Below, one piece after another: positions 31,889-44,475 of a stretch of 64,000 nucleotides of DNA (position 1 is the first letter of the stretch; each line of letters opens with the position of its first letter). The DNA is from Lithodes maja (lineage: Eukaryota > Arthropoda > Malacostraca > Decapoda > Lithodidae). Where the stretch lies: contig JBAKBP010007118.1 in assembly GCA_037953745.1 (NCBI GenBank), forward strand, positions 39,091 through 103,090. The letters are read 5' to 3'. The position numbers and the translations under genes were made by a program. Below the pieces are notes generated by a model. It was not told the origin of the DNA, ran no database searches, and was given only the letters and a program-made list of their open reading frames with translations.

Positions 31889-32990
31889 TACATTACTACA
31901 TGAGCAAGTTAATCTGTTTCCCAAGCAAACTAATCGCACATATAACAACGCACTATCGTCACGTTAAAGGAAGTAGTCAAGTTTGGGTAGTCCGGGACGT
32001 TCTGGCAAATTTGACTAAACTCTGCATGAATAAAGAAACTAAATGTTAAATGTCAAAATATTATTTAAAATCAAATTTGCAACATGACAAGACATTAACA
32101 ATAGTACAAAATACAAATATTGATAAGATATCTATACTATTACAAAATAATATATAAAATACAGTACAGCACTCACTAACGATAGTGCTATCGGGTAGGT
32201 ACCTGTAAGCATAGCATGCCTCAAGTGACCCCTATCAATAACTACCCTACAAATAACCTACATTTATAGCACAAATAAACTAAGGAAATCGCAAAAGTAA
32301 GCAATTGATACTATCGACAATGAATACATATAATATAAAGACAAATAATTGCAAAATATGAAGTAACAACAGATTTAAACAAAGAGTACTCTTTTAACAA
32401 GAACAATAAATTTAAAAAATCATCAATATTAATATTAATAATAGAAAAAGAAAAAGAAAAAGATAAACAATAAATACAGACAAAAAACAATAAATACAGA
32501 CAAAAAGTAAGCAGAGGTTATACAAGAAACTTCAAGTTAAAAAGGCTTGATTAAAATTATTGATGTCAAATAATAGACCTGGGTAATGTATTAAATGCTC
32601 TACAAGAGAGTTCGCTATGACAACTATACTTTGGTCTGCGGGGAAGGCATGGCCGCAGCCGCTATGCCCTGACATTTACACGGATATCACGATTCAATTT
32701 CGATGTATTTGAAATAATTTTAAGATTAGGCCTATAAATATCCCAACCAACGTAACCAAACATAATTCAAGACATAAAGTAAACATAAATTGACATATAC
32801 TTGTAATTGGGTGTGAATATAGTAGAAGTATACCGGCTGCAGAGCATGAGCTTCCTTCGTCTGCATATTTATATCGAATATCATTACAAAATTAATGACT
32901 TGATTGATTTTTGTTCATATTCTACTTGTTCTTAATATAGTGCTTTCTTGAATTTTTAGCCATAAAATATGCAAAGCTTCTCCAGTATGA
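31889..32990. other. AT-rich sequence without recognised genes
   Basis: Only short simple-sequence tracts, such as GAAAAA repeats near 32443-32462 and a doubled 'acaataaatacagacaaaaa' near 32467-32506. I see no coding or RNA feature. Confidence 0.4.
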
Positions 32991-33423
32991 GTTAATAATG
33001 GAAAAACAAAGTGGAACGACATTCTCCCTATGTTGTCGTCAACATAGAATGGTGAGATGGATGTGTGGGGCCAGGCTACAGGATAGAATAACAAATGTTG
33101 AGCTGAGGAGACGTTTAGGTATAAAGAGTATTAGCGAGGTGATGCGTACAAGTAGACTGGGATGGTATGGACATGTGGAGAGAATGGATGAACAAAATTG
33201 GGTGAAAAAATGCAGGTCTGTGATTGTGGAGGGAGCTGCACCAAGGGGTGGACCGAGGAAGACCTGGGATCGGACTATACGCGCCGATCTCAAATCAAAG
33301 AACTTGACAAGTGAAGCAGCCCTTAACAGGGTTGCCTGGAATGCCGCCATTAGGACAAGAGACTGAAACTGCACTTATGTGTGGAACACTCGGTCTTAAA
33401 ATTTGATGTATGTATGTATGTAT
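32990..33423 (+). pseudogene. RTE-like LINE 3' fragment with (ATGT)n tail
   Basis: The frame 32998-33366 reads the C-terminal end of an RTE-type LINE ORF: 'VRWMCGARLQDRITNVELRR', 'LGWYGHVERMDE', 'GGPRKTWDRTI'. It ends shortly before a TGTATGTATGTATGTA microsatellite at about 33404-33423, the expected LINE tail. Endonuclease and RT core are absent. It differs in sequence from the copies A-C family ('LRWFGHMERM'), so it is a second RTE-like family. Confidence 0.8.
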
Positions 33424-33563
33424 CTACATACCATGCGTGACGTCACAATTTTATGAGACTTACAAATTTTGGCGAGCTACCAGAAATTTGAGTATCTGGT
33501 GGGTCTACTTGTTAGTGTATGTATACTTTGTATATACATACAGTACATACATATACAATAGTT

Positions 33564-33665
33564 ATTTTAACATAGTCAGTAGGGCATCGGCTGCTAATCA
33601 AAGGGTTGGTGGATCAAGCCCACACTGTCAGAATGTTATTGGTAGATGTCAAGCCCAGGCAACTT
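33564..33665 (+). mobile_element. Possible tRNA-Ser-derived SINE fragment
   Basis: 'AGTCAGTAGGGCATCGGCTG' followed by 'CTAATCAAAGGGTTGGTGG' resembles a tRNA-Ser(GCT) head: a CTGCTAATC anticodon-loop-like segment and a degenerate B box. No intact cloverleaf forms. Called from resemblance only. Confidence 0.35.
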
Positions 33666-33756
33666 GACCTAGCGATTTGTGATGAACGCTTAATGTTCAT
33701 GGCCACCCCTTCTCGGGAAATAAATACAAAAAAAAATATATATATATATATACCGG

Positions 33757-34705
33757 TACAGTAAAAGTCCTTTAATCCGACGACCGATGATTCGAATCTC
33801 CCAATAGTCCGAATTTTTCAATTTGAGGCCAAATCCGAATTCACCCGATGGTCCGAATTTCAAGAAGTCCCAAAGTCCCCTTTTTGAGGCATTAGTCCAC
33901 TCAAATGACGCATAATGGAGCACACACATATCATATGTTCATGAATTCACTTTAAAAGTTTACCATTGTCATTGTAGCCTATTACGGTACCTACTTCAAA
34001 ACATTCAGATTAATGGTCAAAGGAAGCTACTGATATAAACGTAAACACCACATCGTCTGCTAGAGAGTTTGTTTTGCTCTTGAACGCATCCTTGGGACGC
34101 TCCGATGCGCTACTGGCTTGCACCGCATTTTCTGCAAGCGCATTCAGTCTTGAGCTTGAAAACGCACCTTTGGACGTTCCGATACGCTACTATTTATAGT
34201 TCAGTGATCGGAGCGTCCCAAGGGTGCTTTCAAGACAACAAGACAAGGGTGCTTTCAATACAATATAATATAACAGAGCACGTCACAAAAGGAAAATCAC
34301 AAAAGGAAAATTACAAGAACCTCTCAGGGAAGTGCCGTTGTTAAGGCATTACTTCCCGAACCACATCTGATCTGATCTTCAAGAGCAAGACAAACTCGCT
34401 AGTAGACGGAAGAAGAAGACGACGACGATGCGGACATATGGTGTTTACGTTTATATCAGCAGATTCCTTTGACCATTAATCTGAATGTTTTGAAGTAGGT
34501 AATAGGCTACAATGACAATGATAAACTTTTGAAGTGATTTCATGAACATATGATATGTGTGTGTGCACCATTGTGTCATTAGCGTGGCCTAATGCCTCAA
34601 TGTTTTCGTCATATACAGGTTCATAGGGGTAAAGTCCGATAATCCGAAAAATCCACTAATCCGAACGAGGGCCGGTCCGCTGCCCTTCGGATTAACGGAA
34701 GTTTA

Positions 34706-34710
<5 letters not shown>
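33757..34710. mobile_element. Tigger/pogo-like non-autonomous element with long internal hairpin
   Basis: TA (33757-33758), then CAGTAAAAGTCCTTTAATCCGA; the other end, read inward, is CAGTAAACTTCCGTTAATCCGA with TA at 34709-34710. TA duplication plus CAGT..ATCCGA ends is typical of the pogo/Tigger branch of Tc1-mariner. Inside, 'gacaatgataaacttttgaa'-type sequence at 34420-34600 is the reverse complement of about 33890-34060, so most of the element can fold into one hairpin. The centre holds three related GATCGGAGCGTCCCAAGG-type motifs in both orientations. No transposase. Confidence 0.75.
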
Positions 34711-34736
<26 letters not shown>

Positions 34737-34738
34737 CC

Positions 34739-34783
<45 letters not shown>

Positions 34784-34844
34784 TATATATATATAATCTA
34801 TCTATCTATCTATCTATCTATCTATATCTATCTATCTATCTATT
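34709..34844. repeat. (TA)n and (TCTA)n microsatellites
   Basis: TA runs with an internal CCGTATATA interruption, then TCTA repeats that merge with the 3' tail of LINE copy B. The TCTA part is likely the (GATA)n tail of the minus-strand LINE. Confidence 0.9.
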
Positions 34845-37800
34845 GCCTGACGCCGTGATCCCCGAAGGGGTGGCCACGAACGAACCGCCCCCATGCACCT
34901 CTGTCCCCAGTCAGTCGACGCCCCTCCCCCCAACCAGCACCGCCTTCGTTCATGTACTTCCTCACTCCATCCTTCCACCTCTCATTCGGTCTACCTCTCC
35001 CTCTCTGTCCCTCCACCTCGCTCTCGTACACCCTCTTAGTCATTCTCTCTTTCCATACGTTCCATATGGCCGAACCATCTCAAGTTGTTCCTTTTCACAC
35101 TTTCCAGCACATCTACCTCCACACCACACCTCCTTCTTACTTCCTCATTAGTCTGTCTATCCCTCCATGTAACTCCGCACGCACTCCTTAAGTAATTCAT
35201 TTCCACTGCTCTCACTCATGGTCTGTCTCTCAACCAACGTCCATGCTTCGCTTCCGTAAGTCAGTGTCGGGATTACCACACTGTCATGCAAGGACTTCTT
35301 CACTTCCATACTGACCACCCTATTTCTTGTTACTGCTTTTAGCGTTCCTACAACTCTCTTCCCCTGTTGTACCCTCTCCCGCACTTCTTCATCCATAGTA
35401 CCATCTTTACTCAACACACTGCCCAGATACTTAAAAGAGTTGACGATCTCCATAGCCTGACCGTTCAGCTTCACCTCACACTCTGTGACTTCACCCCTTT
35501 CGAAGACCATAACCTTGCTCTTCCCCGCATTTACCTTCAAATTCCGTTTTTCGCACACTGTTCCAAACTCATTTACCAGACCCTGCAACTCCCATTCATT
35601 ATCACTCATCAGAACTGTATCATCCGCAAACAGCAGTATAGGTAGCTTCCACTCAATTCCTTCCCTTTTCAGCGATACACCAACATCCACTGCTCTTGAT
35701 AGTATTTCTTTCATGACTCCATCCATATAATTATACAGTAAACAACCACGGGGACATCACACACCCCTGTTTCAAACCAACATTCAGGTCAAAGAACTCG
35801 CTCTGCTCACTCTCCACACGTACTGCCGCCTTTGCACCCTCATACATGCTCTTCACTACTTTCAGCAACTTGCCCTGAAGTACATGCACGATATCTGTAC
35901 ATGCACGATATAACTACACCCAATACTCCCCAAATAAACTTAGCCTCCTATGCAGATGACATAACACACACATGCACACACCATGACCCAAGAAGAGCAA
36001 CAGATCTCCTTCAACCCTATCTCAACACACTACATGGCTGGTGCACTACAAACAGACTTAATCTAGCCCCAGCCAAATCCACCGCAACCCTGCTCACAAG
36101 CTGGACAGGTGAACACGAATACATCCCTCAACTCACCATAAACAACACACCCCTAACACATACACACACACCCAAAATCCTAGGAGTAACATATGATACT
36201 CATATGACATTCAAACAGCACACCACAAGCATTAAAAAGAAACTGACACCCAGACTTAACGCCCTCAGGTCACTTGCTCACACAAAATTTGGACACAACA
36301 AAGAAACTACCACCACAGTATATAAACAATACATAAGATCAGTAATGGAATACGCAAGCCCAGCCTGGGCTTCTAACCTAGCTGAAACACATCATAAGAC
36401 CTTACAGACTATTCAAAACAAAGCCCTGAAGATCATTACAGGCTGCACAGCTACTACACCCACAGATCATCTACATCAAGAAACAAAAATCCTCAAAGTC
36501 AAAGACCATCTGGACATGAGAGGCACTCAATTCCTGGCAGCAGCCTCCACGAACCAAGACCACCCACTAAACTACATGGCAACACATCCACAGACACCAA
36601 GAAATATCAAAACAACACCCAGCACACGGTATCACACACAATTATTGTCCTCTCTCCCTCCCTGCCCACCCCGAACCAACTTCCAGAAGCACATCCATAC
36701 TCATATCTCTCGCCAATCCATCCACTCACTCACAGACAACACGCAGCTGCATGCACGACCTCCCGAAATCCATCCTTCCGAATCCTCCCTCCCTCGCGAG
36801 GACAGAGTCCACCTGGCCAGGCTGAGATGCGGACACCATCCAGCTCTCCTGAGCTATCAGAAGAGACTGGATGACTCCGTTGTCGACGCCTGCCCGGGAT
36901 GTAACACAGCACCCCATACCATTAAACACATCATAGAAGACTGCATTTCACACAACCACTTACGCCAACAACACAACCTACACTCAATGAGAGCTCTGTG
37001 GGAAAGCCCGATCGTGGCCATGGCCTTCCTCAGGGACTCGGGGCTGTTCGGCCAGGCAGCTTAGGGAACAACAACAACAACAACAACTTGCCCTCTACTC
37101 CGTATATTCTAAGTACTTTCCACAAACCTTCTCTATCCACTCTGTCATAGGCCTTCTCCAAGTCCATAAAGGCAACATACACCTTTTGTTTCTTCTCCAG
37201 ATATTTCTCCACAACACAATTCAGGGTAAAAATCTGATATACACATCCTCTTCCCTTCCTAAAACCTCCCTGCTCGTCGCCTATCCATTTCTCCGTTCTC
37301 ACTCTCACTCTCTCAATCACTACCCTACTGTATACCTTCCCTACTACGCTTAGAAGACACATTCCTCGGTGGTTACCACACACACCTCTTTCCCCTTTGC
37401 CCTTATATAGGGGGACTATTATGCCAATCTTCCAGTCATCGGGTGCACTCCCCTTCTCCCATGCTAGTTTGCACATTTTCCATACCCATTCCATCACTAT
37501 CTCACCACCATACCTCAACATTTCCCCACACACTCCATCTGTTCCTGGTGCTTTCCCCAACTTCACTCTTTTCATGGCTTCCCACACTTCTGACCTCCTG
37601 ATCCCCACCTCCTCCTCCACTACTTCTCTTCTTCTCCCTCCCATACCATATCCAGCTATGTTTGCTGGCTCTTCATTCCTTACATTTAGCAACTCATTGA
37701 AGTACTCCCTCCATCTTTCGACTCTCTCTTGCTTCTCGGCTAGCATTCTCCCATTCTTATCTTTCACACCCTTACTGTTTCCCTTGCTACCTTCCCTAAC

Positions 37801-38276
37801 TTTCTTGACTTCTTTCCAGAACAGTTTCTTACTCTCCCTCCATTTTACACTCAGATTCCTTCCAAATTCCTCATCTACTCTTCTCTTACTTTCCTTCACT
37901 ACTCTCTTCACCACCCTCTTACTCTCCACGTACCTCGCTCGTTTCTGTCTCGAAATCTTCATTCCCTCTACTACCCAACCACTCTCTATGTGCTTTCTGC
38001 TTTTCTTCCACAGCTATTCTTACCTCTTCTGTCCACCATGCTGTACCAATCACTCCCCTCCCTCTTCTCCTCACTCCACACACCTCCTCACATGCTGCAC
38101 AGATCTCATCCTTAAACACCTTGCTCATCTCCTCCACTTCCTCCATAACTTCCAGGTCGAACCCACCTAGTCGTCTTTCCGCTGCTTTCCTGTACTCCTC
38201 CCTGACTTACTCCTCCTACAACCTCTCCACCCTCCTCTCGCCTCCCTCCAGCTCTCCTCACCCACTTCTTTTGTGG
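34845..38276 (-). mobile_element. RTE-like LINE copy B, 5'-truncated and split by a Jockey-like LINE
   Basis: Minus-strand parts: linker and RT N-part (37084-37962, 'KRARYVESKRVVKRVVK', 'WREYFNELL', 'GKAPGTDGVCGEML', 'YLEKKQKVYVAFMDLEKAYD'), then after the insertion RT core with 'LLFADDTVLMSDNEWEL' and the C-terminal domain (35157-35726), and the end 'RGRGRPNERWKDGVRKY' (34840-35043). The endonuclease is absent: the copy stops at about 38276. It is very similar to copy C and less similar to A. Small frameshifts, such as near 35220, break the C-terminus. Confidence 0.85.
35877..37083 (+). mobile_element. Jockey-like LINE 3' fragment inserted in LINE copy B, with target-site duplication
   Basis: The plus-strand frame to 37064 reads the RT from its catalytic 'YADDITHTC' onward ('LAPAKSTATLL', 'LGVTYDTHMTFKQH', 'YASPAWASN', 'LQTIQNKALKIITG') and ends in a Cys/His-rich segment ('VDACPGC..H..HIIEDC'). 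A tail of AAC repeats follows. CAACTTGCCCT occurs at 35866-35876 and again at 37084-37094, giving an 11-bp target duplication. Residues before 35877 in the open frame belong to the host LINE. Endonuclease and RT N-part are missing by 5' truncation. Confidence 0.9.
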
Positions 38277-38289
38277 GTATATATAAATC

Positions 38290-39900
38290 TATCTATCTAT
38301 CTATTGCCTGACGCCGTGGCCACGAACGAACCGCCCCCATGCACCTCTGTCCCCAGTCAGTCGACGCCCCTCCCCCCAACCAGCACCGCCTTCATTCATG
38401 TAGTTCCTCACTCCATCCTTCCACCTCATATTCGGTCTACCTCTCCCCCTCTGTCCCTCCACCTCGCTCTCGTACACCCTCTTAGTCATTCTCTCGCTTT
38501 CCATACGTTCCATATGGCCGAACCATCTCAAGTTGTTCCTTTTCACACTTTCCAGCACATCTACCTCCACACCACACCTCCTTCTTACTTCCTCATTAGT
38601 CTGTCTATCCCTCCATGTAATTCCACACGCACTCCTTAAGTAATTCATTTCCACTGCTCTCACTCTTGGTCTGAGTCTCTCAACCAACGTCCATGCTTCG
38701 CTTCCGTAAGTCAGTGTCGGGATTACCACACTGTCATGCAAGGACTTCTTCACTTCCATACTGACCACCCTATTTCTTGTTACTGCTTTTAGCGTTCCTA
38801 CAACCCTCTTCCCCTGTTGTACCCTCTCCCGCACCTCTTCATCCATAGTTCCATCTTTACTCAACACACTGCCCAGATACTTAAAAGAGTTGACGATCTC
38901 CATAGCCTGACCGTTCAGCTTCACCTCACACTCTGTGACTTCACCCCTTTCGAAGACCATAACCTTGCTCTTCCCCGTATTTACCTTCAAATTCCGTTTT
39001 TCGCACACTGTTCCAAACTCATTTACCAGACCCTGCAACTCCCATTCATTATCACTCATCAGAACTGTATCATCCGCAAACAGCAGTATAGGTAGCTTCC
39101 ACTCAATTCCCTCCCTTTTCAGCGATACACCAACATCCACTGCTCTTGATAGTATTTCTTTCATAACTCCATCCATATATACAGTAAACAACCACGGGGA
39201 CATCACACACCCCTATTTCAAACCAACATTCAGGTCAAAGAACTCGCTCTGCTCACTCTCCACACGTACTGCCGCCTTTGCACCCTCATACATGCTCTTC
39301 ACTGCTTTCAGCAACTTGCCCTCTACTCCGTATATTCTAAGTACTTTCCACAAACCTTCTCTATCCACTCTGTCATAGGCCTTCTCCAAGTCCATAAAGG
39401 CAACATACACCTTTTGTTTCTTCTCCAGATACTTCTCCACAACACAATTCAGGGTAAAAATCTGATCTACACATCCTCTTCCCTTCCTAAAGCCTCCCTG
39501 CTCGTCGCCTATCCATTTCTCCGTTCTCACTCTCACTCTCTCAATCACTACCCTACTGTATACCTTCCCTACTACGCTTAGAAGACATATTCCTCGGTGG
39601 TTACCACACACTCCTCTTTCCCCTTTGCCCTTATATAGGGGGACTATTATGCCAGTCTTCCAGTCATCGGGTGCACTCCCCTTCTCCCATGCTAGTTTGC
39701 ACATTTTCCATACCCATTCTATCACTATCTCACCACCATACCTCAACATTTCCCCACACACTCCATCTGTTCCTGGTGCTTTCCCCAACTTCACTCTTTT
39801 CATGGCTTCCCACACTTCTGACCTCCTGATCCCCACCTCCTCCTCCACTACTTCTCTTCTTCTCCCTCCCATACCATATCCAGCTATGTTTGCTGGCTCT
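38290..39900 (-). mobile_element. RTE-like LINE copy C, cut at its 5' side by the gypsy-1 LTR
   Basis: Frames 39213-39872 (RT N-part to 'FFDLNVGLK') and 38301-39206 (RT 'LLFADDTVLMS', C-terminal 'WFGHMERMESERMTKRVYE', 'RGRGRPNMRWKDGV') together cover most of RT. They are separated by a small break at about 39207-39215. The copy stops exactly at 39901, where TGTTACGG of the gypsy-1 LTR begins. The missing upstream part is not found beyond the other LTR. Its (TATC)n tail touches the 5' end of copy B. Confidence 0.85.
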
Positions 39901-41704
39901 TGTTACGGCTGGATCGGCAATACATATTCGGGATTCTTGATCGTAGGACAGAAATGGCTTATGTGACAACGACACGCTCGATTCCAGTCCCAAATACTAT
40001 ATGCTCCAGACAACAAAAGCACCAACGCCCTACAGAGTTATCGTCTATGGTAACGAGGTACCTTAACTCGGCGAAAGTGTACAACAGGGGTAGGCTATGA
40101 GGCTAAACTCCCTCAGACATTTATAGGTTACGTTATTACTAAAGAAATGCAATATTCAAGAAACTACGTTAATATTAAGCCTCTAATAATGTAGAATAGA
40201 AGCAGGCTAAAGGTATGACAGTGAAATGCTAAATGACAAATGTACACGCCTACTTGAAAGCGCGTGCACTAGAATAACTGTCCCCTACTAACATGCACTA
40301 GCATGTAGCATACAAGATGTTCATGATCCAGTAGATACCTAATAATACACATGGAAGGAACATAAATAGTAGTCACTTATTATAATAATGAATCTATACT
40401 TGGAATAACTAAAAGGTTGCAGGCAACAGTACTGCGCCGGTAGCCTACTACCGCATAGGCTACTTCGCTTCTCTCACTCTGTCTCCCCTCTGAGTCCGTA
40501 TGCGCCCTACGCAATAGAACTCCGGACACAGCAGCAAAACGACAGTGCAGTTAATTGATACATGAAAGTATTAATAGTGTTGTCTTGTGTGTGAGTAATG
40601 TGTATTGTAAAGTGTTACATACATAAACTTAAAGAGAGCTGCAATGCATAGTAAAATAAAGATATAACCCACTCATCATCCCCATGTGTTCTAGCTAGCA
40701 GGCCAAGTCACAGGAACAACGAGTCCCAGCACCGAAAGCGAGAACCCAGGAAAAGACTGCAGAGAACACAAGGACAGATAAATTACGTTACTCTACTATA
40801 CCGGCACTACGAGCGAGCTGTAGTCTCTGGTACTACACTCGCTCCTGGCTCGGTAGGCAAATCAAGGCTAAGTCCTCGCCCCTCTACAGACAACTCCTGG
40901 GCATGGTCGGGCTCTTACACATGGCACTAGTCTAGTCACAAATTGGATGATGAGCTGGGCATATAACTCGTGAACATGTAGAACGTTCACCAACTATCCT
41001 CATCAAGAAGATCGCTGTTCACATTAACCCCTTAAATCTAATACATGTAAATATATGCTTGTCCTAAGAGTAATACGAGAGGTGAGTGCTGAAACTCCTT
41101 TAGGACCTCAAGGGAAGGTTATGCATTTAAATAGAGAGAAGAATGAAATGAGAGTAATGTCGTCAGAGAGAAAGAGTGCAACCGTGAGAAGTTGGGAGAG
41201 AGGGCAAGGGATGTTAGAATCTCAAAGGTTCTAGGCAACCTGATCATGGAACACACAGCGAGCCTCCAGGCAATGTGCAGTACGACAACATGGGCAGCCC
41301 AGGCAGCATAGGCAGGCGGCAATGGACTACCAACCCTGTCGCGCCTAGCTATAAGCGCAAGGCTGCCAACCAGTCCATACGTCTGGCAACCACCCCCCCG
41401 GCAGCGTGGCGCATTGCTACCCTCTCGCTCTGAAGCCTAACTCACTCTCTCTCTCTGAACTCCCATTGTCTTATCTATCAACTTCTCTATTGATACTACA
41501 TATTAAATGGAAGGTCTCGACATGGCTTAAAACAAAACCCACCACTGGTTAGCACATGACGAGACCTTTGCAGAGATACAAAGAACATAGTTATACGTTG
41601 TCACACTCAATATAGGCAGCCAGCACGGTACAGTGGTACGGGCGGTACAGTGGAGTACCAAGGAGTACAATCAGGTTGCGTTGCCACGCACTGGGTGCGT
41701 CACA
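39901..41704 (-). repeat. gypsy-1 3' LTR
   Basis: TGTTACGG..GCGTCACA on the plus strand, 1804 bp, TG..CA ends. A polypurine tract lies immediately inside at 41705. Confidence 0.92.
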
Positions 41705-41716
41705 GCCCCCCCAAGA
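41705..41716 (-). promoter_or_regulatory. gypsy-1 polypurine tract
   Basis: Minus-strand CTTGGGGGGGC directly upstream of the 3' LTR; the expected primer for plus-strand DNA synthesis. Confidence 0.7.
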
Positions 41717-41985
41717 TTTTAGATAATCGACCTTAGAAGCATTATCAAAATCTGACAGGCAACCAACCGACCTGCTACCCTTAGCTGCCACTAATTGCAA
41801 AAGGTGCACAACAACTGAAGTGTGAATTATACATAAAACACAATATCGCATGCATCATGCTACAACAATAAAGACTTACAAAACTAAAAAAAAAAATTCT
41901 CGTTTATTTTATTGTTTTATAATCTTTTTGGACGGCGTTATGATAGCCTAATTTTACTCCTGCTCAACCCACACACCGTGCACGA

Positions 41986-44475
41986 CTATCCTGGATCATC
42001 AACCCTTGATAGACAATCTGCTATCACGTTCTCACTCCCGGCAATATGCTGAATGTTGAGATTATACTCTTGGAGCATTAGGGACCACCTGGTCAACCGC
42101 ATATTCCGATTGTGAAACTGATTTAGGAATTTCAAGGGATGATGGTCCGTATAAATCGTCACTACCGGGCCGTAGGCTGGAACATAAACTTCGAAATGTT
42201 TGAGCGACAAAACGATAGCAAGAAGCTCCTTCTCTATAGTCGAGTAATTCCTTTGTGCCGAATTAAACTTGCGAGAAAAGAAGCTCACTGGGTGTTCCAA
42301 GCCCTCGGAATCAGTCTGCAGTAACACTGCCCCGGCACCCACACCGCTGGCATCAGTCGCCAGCTGAAAACTCCTGGAGAAGTCTGGGGCTCTCAAAATC
42401 GGATGTGTACACAGCAGGTGCTTGACTAGGTCGAAAGCCCTCTGACACTCCGCAGCCCAACAGAACTTCACTGACTTCGACAGTAGATCAGTTAACGGTG
42501 CTAAGACAGTAGAGTATCCCCGGATGAAGCGCCTATAATAGCCTATCATACCTAGGAACCGCATGACCTGGCGCTTAGTGGTGGGCCTGGGAAACATATT
42601 GATAGCCTGTATCTTGCTCAGGGGGGGGCACACCCGGCCTAACCCGACCACGAAGCCAAGATACTGCACAGTAGCCTTTACAAACTCGCACTTCCTCAGG
42701 TTCACCACCAGCCCAGCATCGTGCAACTTCCCAAACAGGGTCTCTAAGTGCCTTAGGTGATTTTCAAAATCGTCATCATACACTATCACGTCATCAAGGT
42801 AGACCGTGCAGTTAGGGATTTCGTCACAAATATCGTTCATCAGGTTCTGAAACGTGGCAGGTGCGTTCTTAAGCCCATAAGGCATTACGTTACATTGGTA
42901 GGTCTTGCCATCTACCACAAAACCACAAACTTGCTTAGCTCGGTCCGACAGGGGTACTTGCCAGTAGCCTTTTACAAGATCAATTTTAGTAAGGTACTTT
43001 GCATTCCCTATCTTGTCCACGCTGTCGTCAACTCGAGGCAAAGGGTAAGGGTTGGTAGTGGTCAAGCCATTTAGCCTACGAAAATCTATGCAGAACCGCA
43101 CCTTGCCGTCAGGTTTTGGCTGCAACGTGACGGGTGATGTCCACTTCACATAACCTTCAGTGATCATCCCTCTCTCAACCATGTACTTTAACTCCTCCCG
43201 TAAAGCTGGCAACTTTACCGGGGGCACACGGTAGGGCACTGACTTGAAGGGCACATTATCACCGACGTCCACGTCGTGCGTTACCTGAGTAGTGAGACCT
43301 GGGTGTTCGGCGAAAACAGAGGGGTATGACCTGAACAGGCCTAGGACAGCAGCACCCTGGTGCTCAGGCAGGTGACTTACAGCTTGCCTAGCCTCTTGTT
43401 CAGTATTCCCCGCCCACTGTTCCGCGGAAATGACACAGTCCCAGCTATCCTCCTCAGCAGCATGACTGTCCCCACCTCCTTCTCCACCCTGGCCGCTGCA
43501 GGCCAGCACAGGGACAGTGAGAGGCTCTGAGGGGCGTCTCACATACTCTTTCATGAGGTTAACATGACATAACTGATGTTTTTTTCTACGGTCAGGTGTT
43601 GCAACGAGATAATCAAGGTCGGACAGTTTCTTAGCCACCACATACGGCCCAATAAACTTGGCAGAAAGGGGGTGTCCAGGCAAAGGTAAAAGCAACATTA
43701 CCTCCTGACCCACCGAAAACTCCCGAAGCTTCACCTTGGCGTCATACTGGTGCTTCATGACCGCCTGTGCATTAACCAAGTTATTACCTGCCGCTGCCAT
43801 GCAACCTATAAGTCTCTCCCGGCTCTCAAGGATATATTTAAGTACAGACCCCGGCTTCTCTTCGCCCTCCCAGATCTCTTTCACCATACTTAAAGGTCCT
43901 CTCACATTATGGCCAAAGACTAGTTGATTTGGACTGAACCCCAGGCTCTCTCCTGGGACTTCACGTGCAGCGAACAGAACATACGGCAGACCCAAATCCC
44001 AATCAGTGTCATGTTCTGCACAGTAACAGCGTAGCATACTCTTCAGGGTCGAGTGCCACCGCTCCAAGACTCCCTGACTCTCGGGATGGTAGGCTGACGA
44101 CACTACAGAACATATACCGTGCAACTGAAGGGTTTGCTTGAACAATTTGGATGTAAAATTGCTCCCCTGGTCTGACTGCACCTCACGTGGAAATCCATAA
44201 CGGGAACAGAACAATAATAAGTTTTTAACAACTGCCTTTGCCGAGCCGTTTCTCATGGGGTATGCGTCCGGGTATCTCGTAGCCACATCCATGATTGTCA
44301 ACAGGAATTTATTGCCACTACTAGTAGGCGGGAAAGGGCCAACCAAATCTACTACAACTTTGCTGAACGGAGGCCTGGGTGACAGGTATGGGAAACAAAG
44401 GTGCCTTCGGGATTGTCTGGTTAGGCTTCCCCGTTGTCTGGCAGGTCGCACACCCAGCCACCCATGCACAGACAT
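41986..44475 (-). pseudogene. pol: gypsy-1 pol: integrase core, then reverse transcriptase and RNase H
   Basis: An 829-residue open frame. Integrase comes first: 'VVVDLVGPFPPTSSG', 'VQSDQGSNFTS' and 'HPESQGVLERWHSTLK' give the D, D, E catalytic residues, and 'KFIGPYVV' the GPY module. RT follows, with 'KIDLVKGYWQVPL', 'MPYGLKNAPATFQ' and catalytic YLDD, then RNase H ('LATDASG', 'EKELLAI', 'YTDHHPLKF') ending at 'NVIADCLSR'. The integrase zinc-binding part lies in the upstream gag frame, and one frame change near 44385 separates the two. Whether that is programmed frameshifting or damage is unknown; gypsy-2 reads through the equivalent point, which favours damage. All active-site residues seen are intact. 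Confidence 0.88.

Noticed and set aside
35832..35876. Start of the Jockey-like frame at 35832
   Set aside because: Bases before 35877 belong to LINE copy B; the inserted element begins after the target duplication.
44385..44475. Programmed frameshift site between gag and pol in gypsy-1
   Set aside because: No clear slippery heptamer was seen and the related gypsy-2 reads through in one frame, so damage is more likely.
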